Source of the DNA: Hymenoscyphus infarciens
Lineage: Eukaryota > Ascomycota > Leotiomycetes > Helotiales > Helotiaceae
Direction of reading: 5' to 3'
Assembly: GCA_001414345.1 (NCBI GenBank)
Contig: LLCB01000197.1
Span: 47,829 to 111,828 of the forward strand
Length of the DNA: 64,000 nucleotides
Made by a program: the position numbers and the translations under genes. The notes beneath the pieces are model-generated. The model worked only from the letters and a program-made list of their open reading frames with translations. It was not told where the DNA came from and did no database searches. Shown one piece after another: positions 23,108-33,585 of the stretch (its first letter is position 1; every line of letters begins with the position of its first letter).

Positions 23108-23310
23108 TGTGATGGCCTGCCATCCTGAATAACCGAGTTTACCTGCCGTACATATAAGGTTTCGGGCTTTTGTATTAGCCGACGTATGTTGTTGTTCGGT
23201 TTCGGACCTTTTAGTACTGTCCGACCTCTTATATATAGCTGCCTACTCTCCTATAGTCAGAAAAGACTAAACTGGCCTTTTCTGACTATAGGAGTTTTAA
23301 GTCTATTATA
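23108..23310 (+). mobile_element. Solo LTR fragment of the TGTGA(C/T)GGC family
   Basis: The segment begins TGTGATGGCCTGCCATCC, corresponding to TGTGACGGCATGCCGTTC at 63391. It then shares the order 'AGGTTTCGGGCTTTTGTATTAGCCGACGTATG...GTTCGGTTTCG' with that copy (short identical blocks of up to about 14 bases). It also matches the reverse complement of 61850-62164. CA and TG are retained, so it escaped heavy RIP. No internal retrotransposon sequence follows, so it is a solo or truncated LTR. The right boundary is uncertain. Confidence 0.75.
23248..23294. repeat. Perfect 18-bp hairpin inside the LTR
   Basis: CTCCTATAGTCAGAAAAG (23248-23265) and CTTTTCTGACTATAGGAG (23277-23294) are exact reverse complements separated by 11 bases. 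The RIP-mutated relative at 61880-61920 keeps a similar but imperfect foldback. It may act in LTR transcript ending or packaging; the function is inferred. Confidence 0.9.
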
Positions 23311-24118
23311 CTTCCTTATAAGTGATAGTTAATTGAGAACATAGTGCTTTTAGTCGTAAGGTTTGTTATTCTAAAGTACTAACTGACTACTCCTGGGACA
23401 TTGACTTTGAAGATTTCTTATCTCTGATATACTATAAAACAATGGAGTTTGCTATTTCTGATGTTTATTCTTAATTTATAAAGTGTCTGATATATAACAT
23501 TGGCTCTAGAAAGAAAATTTTACGTTTATTAAGGCTAGATGAAGTTTTCTAAATTCTTTTTAAATCATAAGACTGTTAAAAAAAATCCGAGACAATAACT
23601 ATGAAGAACGGGTTTTAGGCTGAATGAATCACAAAAATGAATTTTTGTATCTCTATACTTTGATTCTAGTATGAAATTATCTGATAAGTTCTGGGACACT
23701 AACTCTGAAGAAATGGTGTTCTGTTTTCTTTCCCGATGATTTATTCCTAAATCATACAAGGGCCAAGTACACAGACAGTTGCAACCTTTGCAAAAGAAAT
23801 GGGAGTGGGATTTGAAAACTCGCAAAAAGGACTTGCTGTCTGAAGTAGGCATGATTCTGCGAACACCTACTTTACAACAATTGTACGAAACGAATCAGGA
23901 TAATTGAGGGTTTTATTCGAGAAGCTCTAGGAGAATGACAAAATTAATTCGTTCATTGCCCTGAAAGCCCTGGGATAATATTGTCCCACCGAAGCTATCG
24001 AAATCATCCCACCTCGACACTGTGATCCCAATGCGGGAATCTACGATGATACAGTAGGTACGTGACCAAAAAACAAAGAAAAGGGCCATCTACAAGAAGA
24101 ATTTCTAGCGTCGCTTTA
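23311..24118. other. Gene-poor interval
   Basis: Moderately AT-rich with no recognisable gene. A minus-strand frame at 23852-23565 has no family resemblance that I can see. Confidence 0.45.
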
Positions 24119-24523
24119 GGACCTATTTGGCACGCATACGATTTAATTTAGATATATAAGCTTTGTACACGAGTACAGGGTTAAAAGGTGCTCGTATATA
24201 TCTAGTTATATTATAAGTTTAACCTTAAATATAATCTATATCGTTTAGCTTACAAGCTGTATATTTCGGTGTATATTGGTTAACTTTAGTAGTTGTAGTA
24301 GTAATAGTCGTATAGGAGAGAAAAGCTGTGTATATATATAAAAGTTGAAGGTTAAGAGGTTAAAAGAGTAGATGGTGTATATCTTAATATATATATTTAA
24401 AGGAAGTAAAAGTAAAAGTGCGTACTATAATATATGCTAGCCAAACGTTAGTATATCCCATAATGTGCATGTATATATTATATTTTTTTTGGTGGTGTAT
24501 ATATGTGCGAGCCAAACAGGCCC
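24119..24523. mobile_element. Tourist-like MITE (PIF/Harbinger type), copy 2
   Basis: The 405-bp element aligns end to end with 15203-15618. Its left end reads GGACCTATTTGGCACGCATA, differing from copy 1 partly by G-to-A changes. Its right end is intact (GCGAGCCAAACAGGCCC). It is flanked by TTA on both sides (24116-24118 and 24524-24526), the other form of the TWA target duplication. It has no coding content. Confidence 0.88.
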
Positions 24524-26849
24524 TTAGGTAGACCCAACAGTAAGATTCTCGATCATCGTTTCGCGCACACCCAGAAGTGCTATAATAATACCTATATTGT
24601 TTCTAACTACTTAGAATATCGGGAAACAACGAAACTCAATTATTTCAAATCATTCGCATGATTGAGTCGATTGTTCGAGGCTTCTAGGTAGAATGTTGCT
24701 ATACCCGGCTGTCCGTAGAACGATGACCAAGGCTCTTACCTACGTACCTCAAACCCATGAAACCAATTCTGCGAAATCCTAAGTGGAATTTCTTTTCGTT
24801 ACCAAGGGAGCGCTCATTCGTCTGAAGAGCAGAATTGATGACCCCAACATTCCACTATGTAACCTCAAGTCTTTCCTCTTGAGAGGCAGGGTGAGGTTTC
24901 GTTGTTGAGAATTACCTATATGTATGAGATTCTGGATAAGAGACTGGCATGCTACATCATTTCTGAAGACTCTTCCATTACCGTGACTATCAACAAAAAA
25001 TCGCTATCACCCTTTCCTTGACTGTCTATTGCTTGCTAGCTTAAGGGGAGAAAGACACTGCGAGAGGTCAGCTCGCACTTAAAAGAATGGTGCACTTTTA
25101 CTTCGCCTTACCTTTTGGCACTCTTATTTTAAGGTTTCTAGCCTTTCATGGTGGTGCATAGAACGATGGTCAAGTCGAGTTAATGACTACTAGGCACAGT
25201 GTACCTGAATTGCTAAGAACCAGTTGTAGGAACAAGATCCTATTATGTTTAATCACAGGTGTCTAAAGTCGTCGTAAGTCTGGCACATTATTCAGATTCA
25301 CCCTGTTTTTCTCCTATCACTCCACTTTGTTATGTAAGTTGCCTTTGCTCTTAGTCTACCATTACAATGGAAAGCTGTATGTTCAAAATGATTCTCATTG
25401 CAATGAATCTTTCACAATCTCGTGCCCAAAATTGAATGGGGAGGCTTGCTGCAGGAGGGTTGGAGTGGGTGTCACCCTAATGCAAAAATAGAAGAATGAA
25501 GGTAGAAATTGTAGTCGCTTCGAAAATTGGGAGACATAATGATATATTCAACTTCATTGAAGAACAGCAAAGAGTCGTTGAAGCCAGTGTTCAATTCTGT
25601 CACTTTTTGAGTTGCGCCATGGTTGGCGGGGCTTTTGTCGCAAAGTTGACCAAAGGGACAACTTTCAGGAAAGAAACGAGATATTTGACTTGATAAAGAT
25701 ACACCAACCCCCTGATTGTGTTGCATAAGCTTTAGTGTATTCATGAAGAAGTTCAGTCGCTATTTTTGTGCCGCTTCTTTGAAGTGTCGTAATTTGACTA
25801 CAGGCAGGGTGCGAGTTCTGAACCTTCAGGTGTGGCATGAAACCTTCAAACCTTACTAATGACCTGAAAATCCCACCTCCTGAAAGGAAATATAAGTTGT
25901 GCCACGCAGTTACTTCGTACCCAGAGGTGTGAGATTACAGGTGCTATTCAAATTTCAGATTTTTGGGTGAAGTCCATCCACCCAGCTTCAATTCTCACGA
26001 AGTGTCGTCAGTGTCTTCATCTGTGCGTACAGAATCTGGTGTGCACTTCAGCGCAAAGCAATATGTGTATATGAAAGTCGGGTTCCTCTTACTCCTCTAC
26101 ATGTTGCCAATGCCTCAGGGGTTATTGACATAGACCTTTTGAAGTAAAGTGCACTTTCCGCCTTAAAGAGCTGGTGTTTTGCAGAACATTAGATCTTCTT
26201 GTGGGACTAGGGAAGCGAGGAATTGCCTCCACACAACTCCGCCTTTGCAGATCCAAGGACACATGTCCAGATTATATCAGGAAAAGAGCCCTGATTGCTA
26301 TATTTCTCCTAGGTCTACAACAATCCAGTGTTGGGTTTAACGAAACAAGGGGCAACAATAGGCGGATTTCTTTATTATGTGTTAATTCAATAATTCAGTT
26401 TCTGCATAAACTCATGACCTGTTGTTCCAGTAAGAACTCTAGATTCCTGAAGGCACGTAATCTGAAATTGGTGGTTTTTGATTGGTAGTGTGCAGGTGGC
26501 CGATTAAATGTTCCTGGACCGGCGCCCCAGCCGCCTCTTTCAACTAAAATCCTCCCTCCCCCCGCAACACAACAACCTCACCAACACCGCAACAAACACC
26601 TCTCAATTGACCCTCCACTCCATTGCGAGTGTTGTCTAAGAGACAGAGGACGAGGAGCTGCTCGCCGGACCCTCTATCCTGCTTCTCCTGACGACCCTCA
26701 AACTTGTCAGCTCCACTACGGTCTCCGCTGGCTGCGTTGGAGCTAACTCTTTCAAGAAAGCAAACCGCCGTGGTCGACCTTCACCTTCGGTCACTCGCGT
26801 TTCCTCACAACATCGCAACGCGACCTTTGCCTTCCACCGCAACACGACC
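24524..26849. other. Long non-coding interval before the methyltransferase gene
   Basis: No open frame in 24.5-26.5 kb has recognisable content. From about 26520 to 26849 the plus strand is strongly pyrimidine-rich and leads into the start codon of the SET gene, as expected for its promoter and 5' leader. Confidence 0.5.
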
Positions 26850-29336
26850 ATGCTTTCAGCACTTCTGGAAAGAGTGGCAGCGACTCCTCTGGAGCCGACT
26901 CATCCTGATGAGACGCGTGCGTCTCCATCAACCTCCACCGTTAGCACCATCACCGTCGACGTTGATGTCGCTTCCGACCCACAATCATCCTCCTCGTCCT
27001 CCACACCTCCCACCAGCATTGGCGATGGCGCGAGCATCTCCTCTACCTCCCTCAAGCTTGAAACGACAGTAGCAGCCGTTGCGCCCTCTCCAGCATCAGC
27101 GACACCAGATCCTCAAGTCGAATCCTCAGGTCGCAGTCGTCGCGCTCGCGCCAGTGTCGGCACATACAACGTAAAGGTCTTGAGCGGCACAGCTATTCAT
27201 GCACCCAGGAAATATCTCAAGAATCCAGATGGCACTCCTCTCCCACCCAAGCCGCGCCGACGAACCATCACTGGCGACACATTGATAGAGGCAGACCAAC
27301 TCATACAGGTTGCTGAGGAGGCCTTTAACCCTGATTGGTCTGTTACGAATCTCTCTAGGTCCAAGAGCCAGATTGGTCTGGTTGCGAAAAAGAGCCCCGT
27401 GAAGCCATTCATCAGTCGGCGCAAATCAATGCTCTCTACAAGCGACAAGGTGGTCAAAAAAATCAGTGTGTTGGGAAAGCGCAGTCGGCAAACGTTGGAC
27501 GATAGCTTCTCAAACCTCCCAAAGGTCTCTCGTGAGCTTAGGAAATTACAAGACACTCCTGAGTTCGCAAAGATAGAGACTAAACCGGTAATTCACGAGG
27601 TTTGGAGCAATGGCAAATTGGTTACAGAAGAGCGACCAAACAAGAAGAAGAAGGCCGTGGAAGTTGCCGCTGTAAAGCAACCAGCTGCCAAAGTAGAGGA
27701 GCCTGCGCCACTGGAAACGAAGAAGATTGTAGGCAAGAGAGATAAAACCTGGCTTCCCAAAGGATTGTACGCAGGACAGTTGGCTCCTGCTAAGGTCCCT
27801 CCCAAAGTCTACAAGTCGCCTTACAGCTCAAATGTGGACACCCCAGAAGAAAAGCCCAGATCAATTTTGCCAATGCCATTGTTTCACGGAGAACGGATGG
27901 TAGAGCTTGGTAGAGATTTCAAGCTTCCATTTGATATCTGCTCCCCACTGCCACCAGGACAACCAAAACCAGACGAATGGCGCAAGACATCTAGCAGTAA
28001 GTTCCAATATTCACACGTTAATTTAATCATAACTAACTCAATCTTCAAGATCGCTTCATTGGTAACGCTTCTGCTTCATGGAAGAAAACTGAAAAGTTTG
28101 ACAGCTTCTCGTCAAAATGTGTCTGCACAAAAGAACATGGATGTGATGAACGTTGCCAAAACCGACTCATGTTTTACGAGTGTGATGAAACCAATTGCAA
28201 GGTTGGTCGCAATTACTGCGGTAATCGTGCCTTTGCAGAACTTACAGAACGCCGCAAGTCTGGTGGAAAGTACAGAGTCGGAGTCGAGGTACTCAAAACT
28301 GCTGATCGAGGTTATGGTGTGAGAAGCAATCGCTGTTTTGACGCCAACCAAATAATTGTCGAGTACACCGGAGAGATTATCACAGAGGAAGAATGCGACA
28401 GACGTATGAATGAGGATTACAAAAACAACGAGGTATGTCACATGATTATTGATTGCAGGAGTACAAACTAATGAAATCTTCAAGTGTTACTATCTCATGT
28501 CCTTTGACCAAAACATGATTCTTGATGGTACCAAAGGTAGCATTGCTCGATTCATCAATCACTCCTGCAAGCCAAACTGCAAAATGGTCAAATGGCTCGT
28601 TGCAGGCAAGCCCCGAATGGCTCTCTTTGCAGGCGACAATCCCATCATGACTGGAGATGAATTGACGTACGATTATAACTTTGATCCGTTTTCCGCCAAG
28701 AATGTCCAAGAGTGCAGATGTGGCAGCGAAAATTGCCGTGGTGTACTTGGACCTAAGCCAAAGGACCCAAAGCCTGTCAAGGAGACCATCAAAGATGCTT
28801 TCAAGGCCGGTGTCAAAGCCGGTAAGCGTAAGCTTAAAGAAATCTTGGGTGCCAATGGAGAGGATACCGAGGACACTCGAAGCCCAAAGAAGAGAATCAT
28901 CAAGGCTCACAGAGGACTCAAACGATCTGCATCTTCGGCAAGTATGATGGCAGTCAAAGGCGCCGTGAAAGCTGTCAGACGAAGTGCCTCCACCCAAATC
29001 CTCAATGCTCGCCAGGCTGTCGGTCGCCCACAATCTCCAGCAACCAAGAGGAACTTTAAGGCAAGCTCTCTGAGAACTTATGGTAAAGCCAAAGGTCCTT
29101 CACGGAACTCAAGCCTAACAGTGGTCGCTACCGAGAGCGAGAGCAACCTAGGTACGCCTGAAAAGATGTCTTCCGTTGGAAAGCGATCATTGAAGAAGAG
29201 CGTTGCCAGAGGTGCATATATTGCCGACCAGGGCTCACCATCTCGAAATGCCAGCAAATCCATTCGAGTTGTCAGTGCTAGCGATGATGGTGAGGACGCG
29301 GACGAGGATGACGATGAAGATGATGACGAGGAATAG
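26850..29336 (+). CDS. ash1: ASH1-type histone H3K36 methyltransferase (AWS-SET-postSET)
   Basis: Exons 26850-27996, 28050-28432 and 28485-29336 join to 793 residues; introns are 53 and 52 bp with CTAAC/CTAAT branch sites. The N-terminal 400 residues are low-complexity and basic. A Cys-rich AWS domain follows at about 405-443 (CVCTKEHGC, CQN, ECDETNC, YCGN). The SET domain covers about 455-580, with NHSC at 535-538 and ELTYDYNF at 569-576. A post-SET CRCGSENCRG (587-596) follows, its Cys residues completing the zinc site. The C-terminal part is Lys/Ser-rich and ends in a run of Asp/Glu. AWS plus SET identifies the SET2/ASH1/NSD group. The absence of visible WW and SRI segments favours ASH1 over SET2. 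Fungal ASH1 deposits H3K36me in poorly transcribed chromatin. Catalytic activity is inferred. Confidence 0.9.
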
Positions 29337-29805
29337 ATAGGAAAGGTGGTTATCGTGTATTTCGGGATGCTTACCCCTTGTGGTCTTCTCTTTGCATCTT
29401 TGGAGTTCCAGGGGAAGTGTATTACTTGATGGTAATGGCTCGTATTCTTCAACAAGAGTCTCATGTATGATTATTCCTTAATAGCGCACGCAAGATCGGG
29501 GGGATTTCGAGGGCGTGCATGGCCATTTGTTTGTTCTGGGATGCTTTCCTGGCGTTGGCATGTGGGAACGTGGGATCCTCGATTTCGAGTCCGCGTGGAG
29601 TTTTTGGAGGTTAAAGAAATGTTATGAGTTTGTTCATTGTATCTGTCTGTCTCACATTGGAAATTTTAATATGACCAGTATCCATTTTCGTTGTTCCAAC
29701 ATAAGCTAAGTTCTCTTCTCTACTACTTCAGTCATGTTCAAATCCAGCATGTCGATTTACAAATGAAAAAGGTAGTCTGTCCATTGGACTGTCTGATACG
29801 CAGAC
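29337..29805. other. 3' flank of the SET gene
   Basis: No gene recognised. Normal composition; the sequence up to about 29700 probably includes the 3' untranslated region. Confidence 0.45.
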
Positions 29806-31010
29806 TCAGGAAGATGCCTCAAGCTTATGAAAGACATTGCTATAAGGTATACTCTCGAGACCGCATACACCAGCATCAATATTGCCTTCAACCACCAGAC
29901 TATTCCACCTTGAGGAGTTCACACTCTCCACGTCCAACCAATATCCAAGTCTTTCTACGCCAGCTAGTGCCATAGGAGTCCCAGCAACCAGGACAGCGAA
30001 GAAACTGCTCGCGGGCCTGTGGGAAGTAGAAGTGCCATGCAAGTAGATCCAAAAACGCTACCCACTATCGGAAGGGCGAGAACGGCCTTATTTGAGGTCG
30101 TTGTGTCATTATTGACACGCACTTTGAGAGGTGCTGCAGCTTCGCTCTGCAACGGGGTGAGTCTAACGGATCCTCTCCTGTATTTGAATTGCTCTTTGAA
30201 ACATGCAAAGCGATATTCTTGCGCCTCCTCCCTTATAAACCGCTTAATCGGGATAGGTTTAGGACATTGGACATCTAAAGGCTTAGACCACCAAAACACC
30301 TAAAGTATAATTGCGCAGATGATGAGTTCAACTGTGCTCAATTCCAGGAGTGAAAAGGAAAGGTGTTGGGTTGCTCTGACGGTGTATTGGAGGAGGTACT
30401 AGGAGACTTGAAAACCCCAGACCATCCTGAGAACAAAGTCCAAACGGCTGACTTCTCGTAGTCTGGTGTGATTAATGTCGGGAATGCATGGAATGGTTAC
30501 TTTGTTCACGCCTCTATGGACTTCAACTATGTCATAACCTTGCACTTTTCCCTCCTGCGATGGCAATGTGAGTTAGCACATGACCAAAATTTTGGTTAGG
30601 GCACACATGACTATAGAATGAATTCATATGTAAAAGAGATACTTACATGGTCTCTTCTCTCAAGGTAATCTTTCGCGACCAGCCATTTGAGACGAATAAC
30701 CCCAACCGGAATCGTATTATCCCCCAACAAGAGTCCACCCATCTCAACATAGAACCCTTGACCGATCGTCCAATCTTGATACCCAAACTCTTGGGTAAAA
30801 AAACTCTGCAGTCTTTCTTGCTTGAACACGTTGCGCAAGTGCGAACATAATCGTCATCTCCGGTATCAAAGCTGTGAGAATCATCCATTTGACTTTTCGG
30901 AAAAGGATCTTGACAGGGCTGTCGTGGGGCGAAGGTACATTGGGATGGAGTGCGGTCCAGGTCGAGAGAAAAATCGTGAATAGGCTACTCCATACGATGT
31001 CAATTGGCAC
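29806..31010 (-). pseudogene. Multiply disabled multi-TM fungal membrane protein
   Basis: Minus-strand pieces follow the order of a large uncharacterised family of fungal integral membrane proteins. They are IVWSSLFTIFLSTWTALH and KVKWMILTALIPE, then (shifted frame) FGYQDWTIGQGFYVEMGG, then RLDFVLRMVWGF, then QYTVRATQHLSFSLLELST, then VFWWSKPLDVQCP. The first shift lies at a run of seven T (minus strand) near 30795-30801. In-frame TAG codons interrupt near 30401 and 30299. Further shifts follow near 30040-29950, where 'WHFYFPQAREQF' continues in another frame. At least four disabling changes make this a pseudogene, not a sequencing slip. One TAG sits where relatives appear to have Trp, compatible with G-to-A change. 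The function of the family is unknown to me. Confidence 0.7.
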
Positions 31011-31774
31011 TTATTATTTTCTCCATTCTGTGGGATCAGGTTGAAGCTTTTTTGCCCCTTCAAAGGAATCTAGCGTCTCTCTATATATACGAGCGATGCA
31101 GGTTCCGGAAGCCGATTTTGCAAGCCAAATGGACGCGGAAAAATGGAGACGGATAATCATACCATTCTTTCTTTCTACAATTTCTGAACTTAGATTGTGG
31201 TCCAGAACTGGGCACTCCGCACTCGTTCAGACCACAGCACCAATCACGATGCGCCAACAGAGCTGTCGGCGGCTTTTGATTGGGCGGAGTTTGTGCTACG
31301 AATGCTCTGGTATGGGTTCCTCTAAAGGTCCCGAAAATGGGCTCCTTTAGCCAAATCGGCTATGCTATACGTTATAGTATAGTATTAGTTAGGCAAGATG
31401 GCGCCCGGCCGAAGTTAGGCGATACAATTTGCGGTTGGCGGTGTAGCAGCGTAGCCACGTTAACCGTACGGACGCTAGCGCTGGCATTTGCACTTGCACT
31501 TCCACTTCCTTCCACCAACACCAACACCGACACCAGCACCAGCACCACAAAAATGAATAGATGCTACTCGGGATGCGAGAAGACATTCACCACGTGAAGC
31601 CTATTTCTTACACCAGCATTTTTCATAATAAAACGTCTCTCCCTACGTGCCGAGGATCTGTTGGTTAGGCACACATACACCTGTCTGCCTACCTATCCAT
31701 CTGCTTCTGCCAAATGAAGCAAATCCCCAGCCTTTTTCAACATACTTGCTTTCCAAACGGCATCATTCTTTAAT
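31011..31774. other. Upstream region of the kinase-like gene
   Basis: Contains the presumed promoter of the plus-strand gene at 31775. Open frames at 31096-31350 and 31280-31597 overlap in different frames and have no recognisable content. Confidence 0.4.
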
Positions 31775-32659
31775 ATGGTCCTGCTGGACAAGTCGACCGT
31801 CATTCAAACCCTCAAAGCTCAGCATGAAGGAACAGAAAGTTTGGCAATCAAGAACACCTTCATCCGTCGCATCTACACACTTGTTGCGCTGAAAACCACG
31901 GCTCGCTTGTTTAAACGCAATGGGACCTGCATTCCAATATCCAAACATCTTATCGTCAAAACCGGGCCCTACGTTCATCTCGAAGAAGCTGCAGCGATGA
32001 GATTTGTGGCGGATAACACCTCACTACCCGTTCCAAACGTCTTTTGCTCTTTCCTCCACAAGAACCGCGCTTACATCGTCATGGAGAGGGTTCAAGGCGA
32101 AGCCATACCAACAGCCTGGAAAAACCTATCTGGGGAATCTCGCGAGAAAATATTCAGTCAATTGAAAGCCTTGTTTCAAGAACTTCGAGCACTGAAACCG
32201 ACGGACGGGACAAGTGTTGTAAGCTGTGTTGGCGGTTCGGTTCGTGAGGCTCGAATTCATCGGCCATTTCCACGTATGGGACCCTTTAAAAGTATCCAAG
32301 AGTTTCATCTTTTCCTTAGAGATAATTTTCGGCCCGAAGAGGTCAAAGACAAGAAAGAGGACGAGGACTGGCAGCACATTGTTGAAATGGCCACCAAGCA
32401 AGATGGGCCGTGGCCGGACACAGTTTTCACTCATGGCGATCTCAATCCATTCAACATTCTTGTGCGTGGAGACGAGGTGGCTGCTATCATAGACTGGGAG
32501 TGTGCAGGGTGGTTTCCAAATTACTGGGAGTACACTTCTGCATGGTACGGCAATCTGACGAGAACGGAATGGCAGGAGGCTCTGAGCAAGTTTTTGGATC
32601 CGTTTTCTGCGGAGTTGGAGATGGAAAGGGTGCGTAACAAATGGTGGGGAGAATGGTAG
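31775..32659 (+). CDS. Aminoglycoside-phosphotransferase-fold kinase-like protein
   Basis: A single exon of 294 codons. The catalytic-loop motif HGDLNPFNI lies at 220-228 (His220, Asp222, Asn227) and the metal-binding IIDWE at 238-242. Upstream hinge residues YIVMERVQGE (100-109) match the APH/choline-kinase fold. The nucleotide-binding Lys is probably in LIVKTGPY near 59-66, and the acidic E71/E70 follow. These proteins are abundant in filamentous fungi and mostly have unknown substrates; 'aminoglycoside' describes the fold, not the activity. The protein is somewhat short at the N terminus compared with bacterial APH enzymes but all core motifs are present. No cluster partner is visible. Confidence 0.85.
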   Translation: MVLLDKSTVIQTLKAQHEGTESLAIKNTFIRRIYTLVALKTTARLFKRNGTCIPISKHLIVKTGPYVHLEEAAAMRFVADNTSLPVPNVFCSFLHKNRAYIVMERVQGEAIPTAWKNLSGESREKIFSQLKALFQELRALKPTDGTSVVSCVGGSVREARIHRPFPRMGPFKSIQEFHLFLRDNFRPEEVKDKKEDEDWQHIVEMATKQDGPWPDTVFTHGDLNPFNILVRGDEVAAIIDWECAGWFPNYWEYTSAWYGNLTRTEWQEALSKFLDPFSAELEMERVRNKWWGEW

Positions 32660-33025
32660 CCAATTTATCGAAAGATCATTCTGGAATGTCCGGCTGCTAT
32701 TGTTGACCGATTTGCTCAATCACATGAGACCAGGAGCCGTCGATAGGCTCTCTCTCCGGAGATTTTCCTTCGCTGATATAAGGCTGAATCATTTATTTTC
32801 CTGGCGCTATAGTGTCAATGAAAAGTAATTATTGTTGATGTTACATTTACCCCCGATGGCTTTCCCATACAGTTCAAAATATTGAGTACGGCCTGAGTTT
32901 CAAATGTTTGATCAAATTGTGAGACGGCGGATTTTGCGAAGCGCCTGCCCGGCGCTAAATTGTAAATCGGAGCCAGGGATTCCGCAAATAGTGATCCCTA
33001 ACCGCGGTTCCTTGAATTCATAAAT
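32660..33025. other. Intergenic
   Basis: No gene seen. It contains the 3' flank of the kinase-like gene and the promoter of the small gene at 33026. Confidence 0.45.
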
Positions 33026-33585
33026 ATGAGTTCCAACAAGAATAGATTATACGTCGCGCTCTATCCTAGTAGAGTGGTGAATAATGAAGAGAGGAAGTCA
33101 GTATTATTGTCCAACTCCCTACTCGTCTAAGCATGCTAGGTAATAATTAGAGTAGATATCACTGGGGGTTTCTCATTGGCCCGAAGGCAGAAAAGGGCTT
33201 AAACGTGCCCGGTAAGCGTTACCACGTTAAAAACCGACCCGTGGATGGCTGGGTATACGAAGAGATATCATTGCTAGACGTCCGGACTACAACTTCCCTT
33301 CTCGCGAGGATCTTGATTGCAAAGGTGGAAGATGAGGAGCGCCTTATCAAAGTCTTCCGTAGTATACCTATTGTGCAGAATGACTTAAATTGGAGATGCT
33401 GTTCGTGGGTTGTACATGCTCTAGAGTTGATAGCCGAGGATGGGAAGGCGGTTGGTACATCGGAGCTGGACTGGAAGAAGATTGAGGCGACGGCAAGAGG
33501 TTATGTGGGCGAGAAGACTACTAGTGGTCGGTATCGGAAGTTAGAGGACTTGATGGGGCCAAAGCCGACATATGATATGATCTAG
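33026..33585 (+). CDS. Small uncharacterised fungal protein
   Basis: Two exons, 33026-33096 and 33156-33585, give 166 residues. The intron is 59 bp with a GTCAGT donor and TAG acceptor; joining restores ERKYHWGFLIGPK across the junction, which supports the model. Landmarks are LYVALYPS near the start, KRYHVKN, WRCCSWV, DGKAVGTSELDW and a C-terminal GRYRKLEDLMGPKPTYDM. I recognise this as a type of small protein that is common and duplicated in plant-associated and soil ascomycetes (possibly the DUF6914 type, from memory). No function is known to me. The non-consensus donor, and the AT-rich surroundings, leave open that expression is low. Confidence 0.75.

Noticed and set aside
28446..29033. 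195-codon minus-strand frame inside the SET gene
   Set aside because: It lies entirely opposite the third exon of the ASH1-type gene and has no independent support.
31775..32659. Drug-resistance gene reading of the APH-fold protein
   Set aside because: APH-fold proteins are numerous in fungi and the motif set does not indicate antibiotic substrates.
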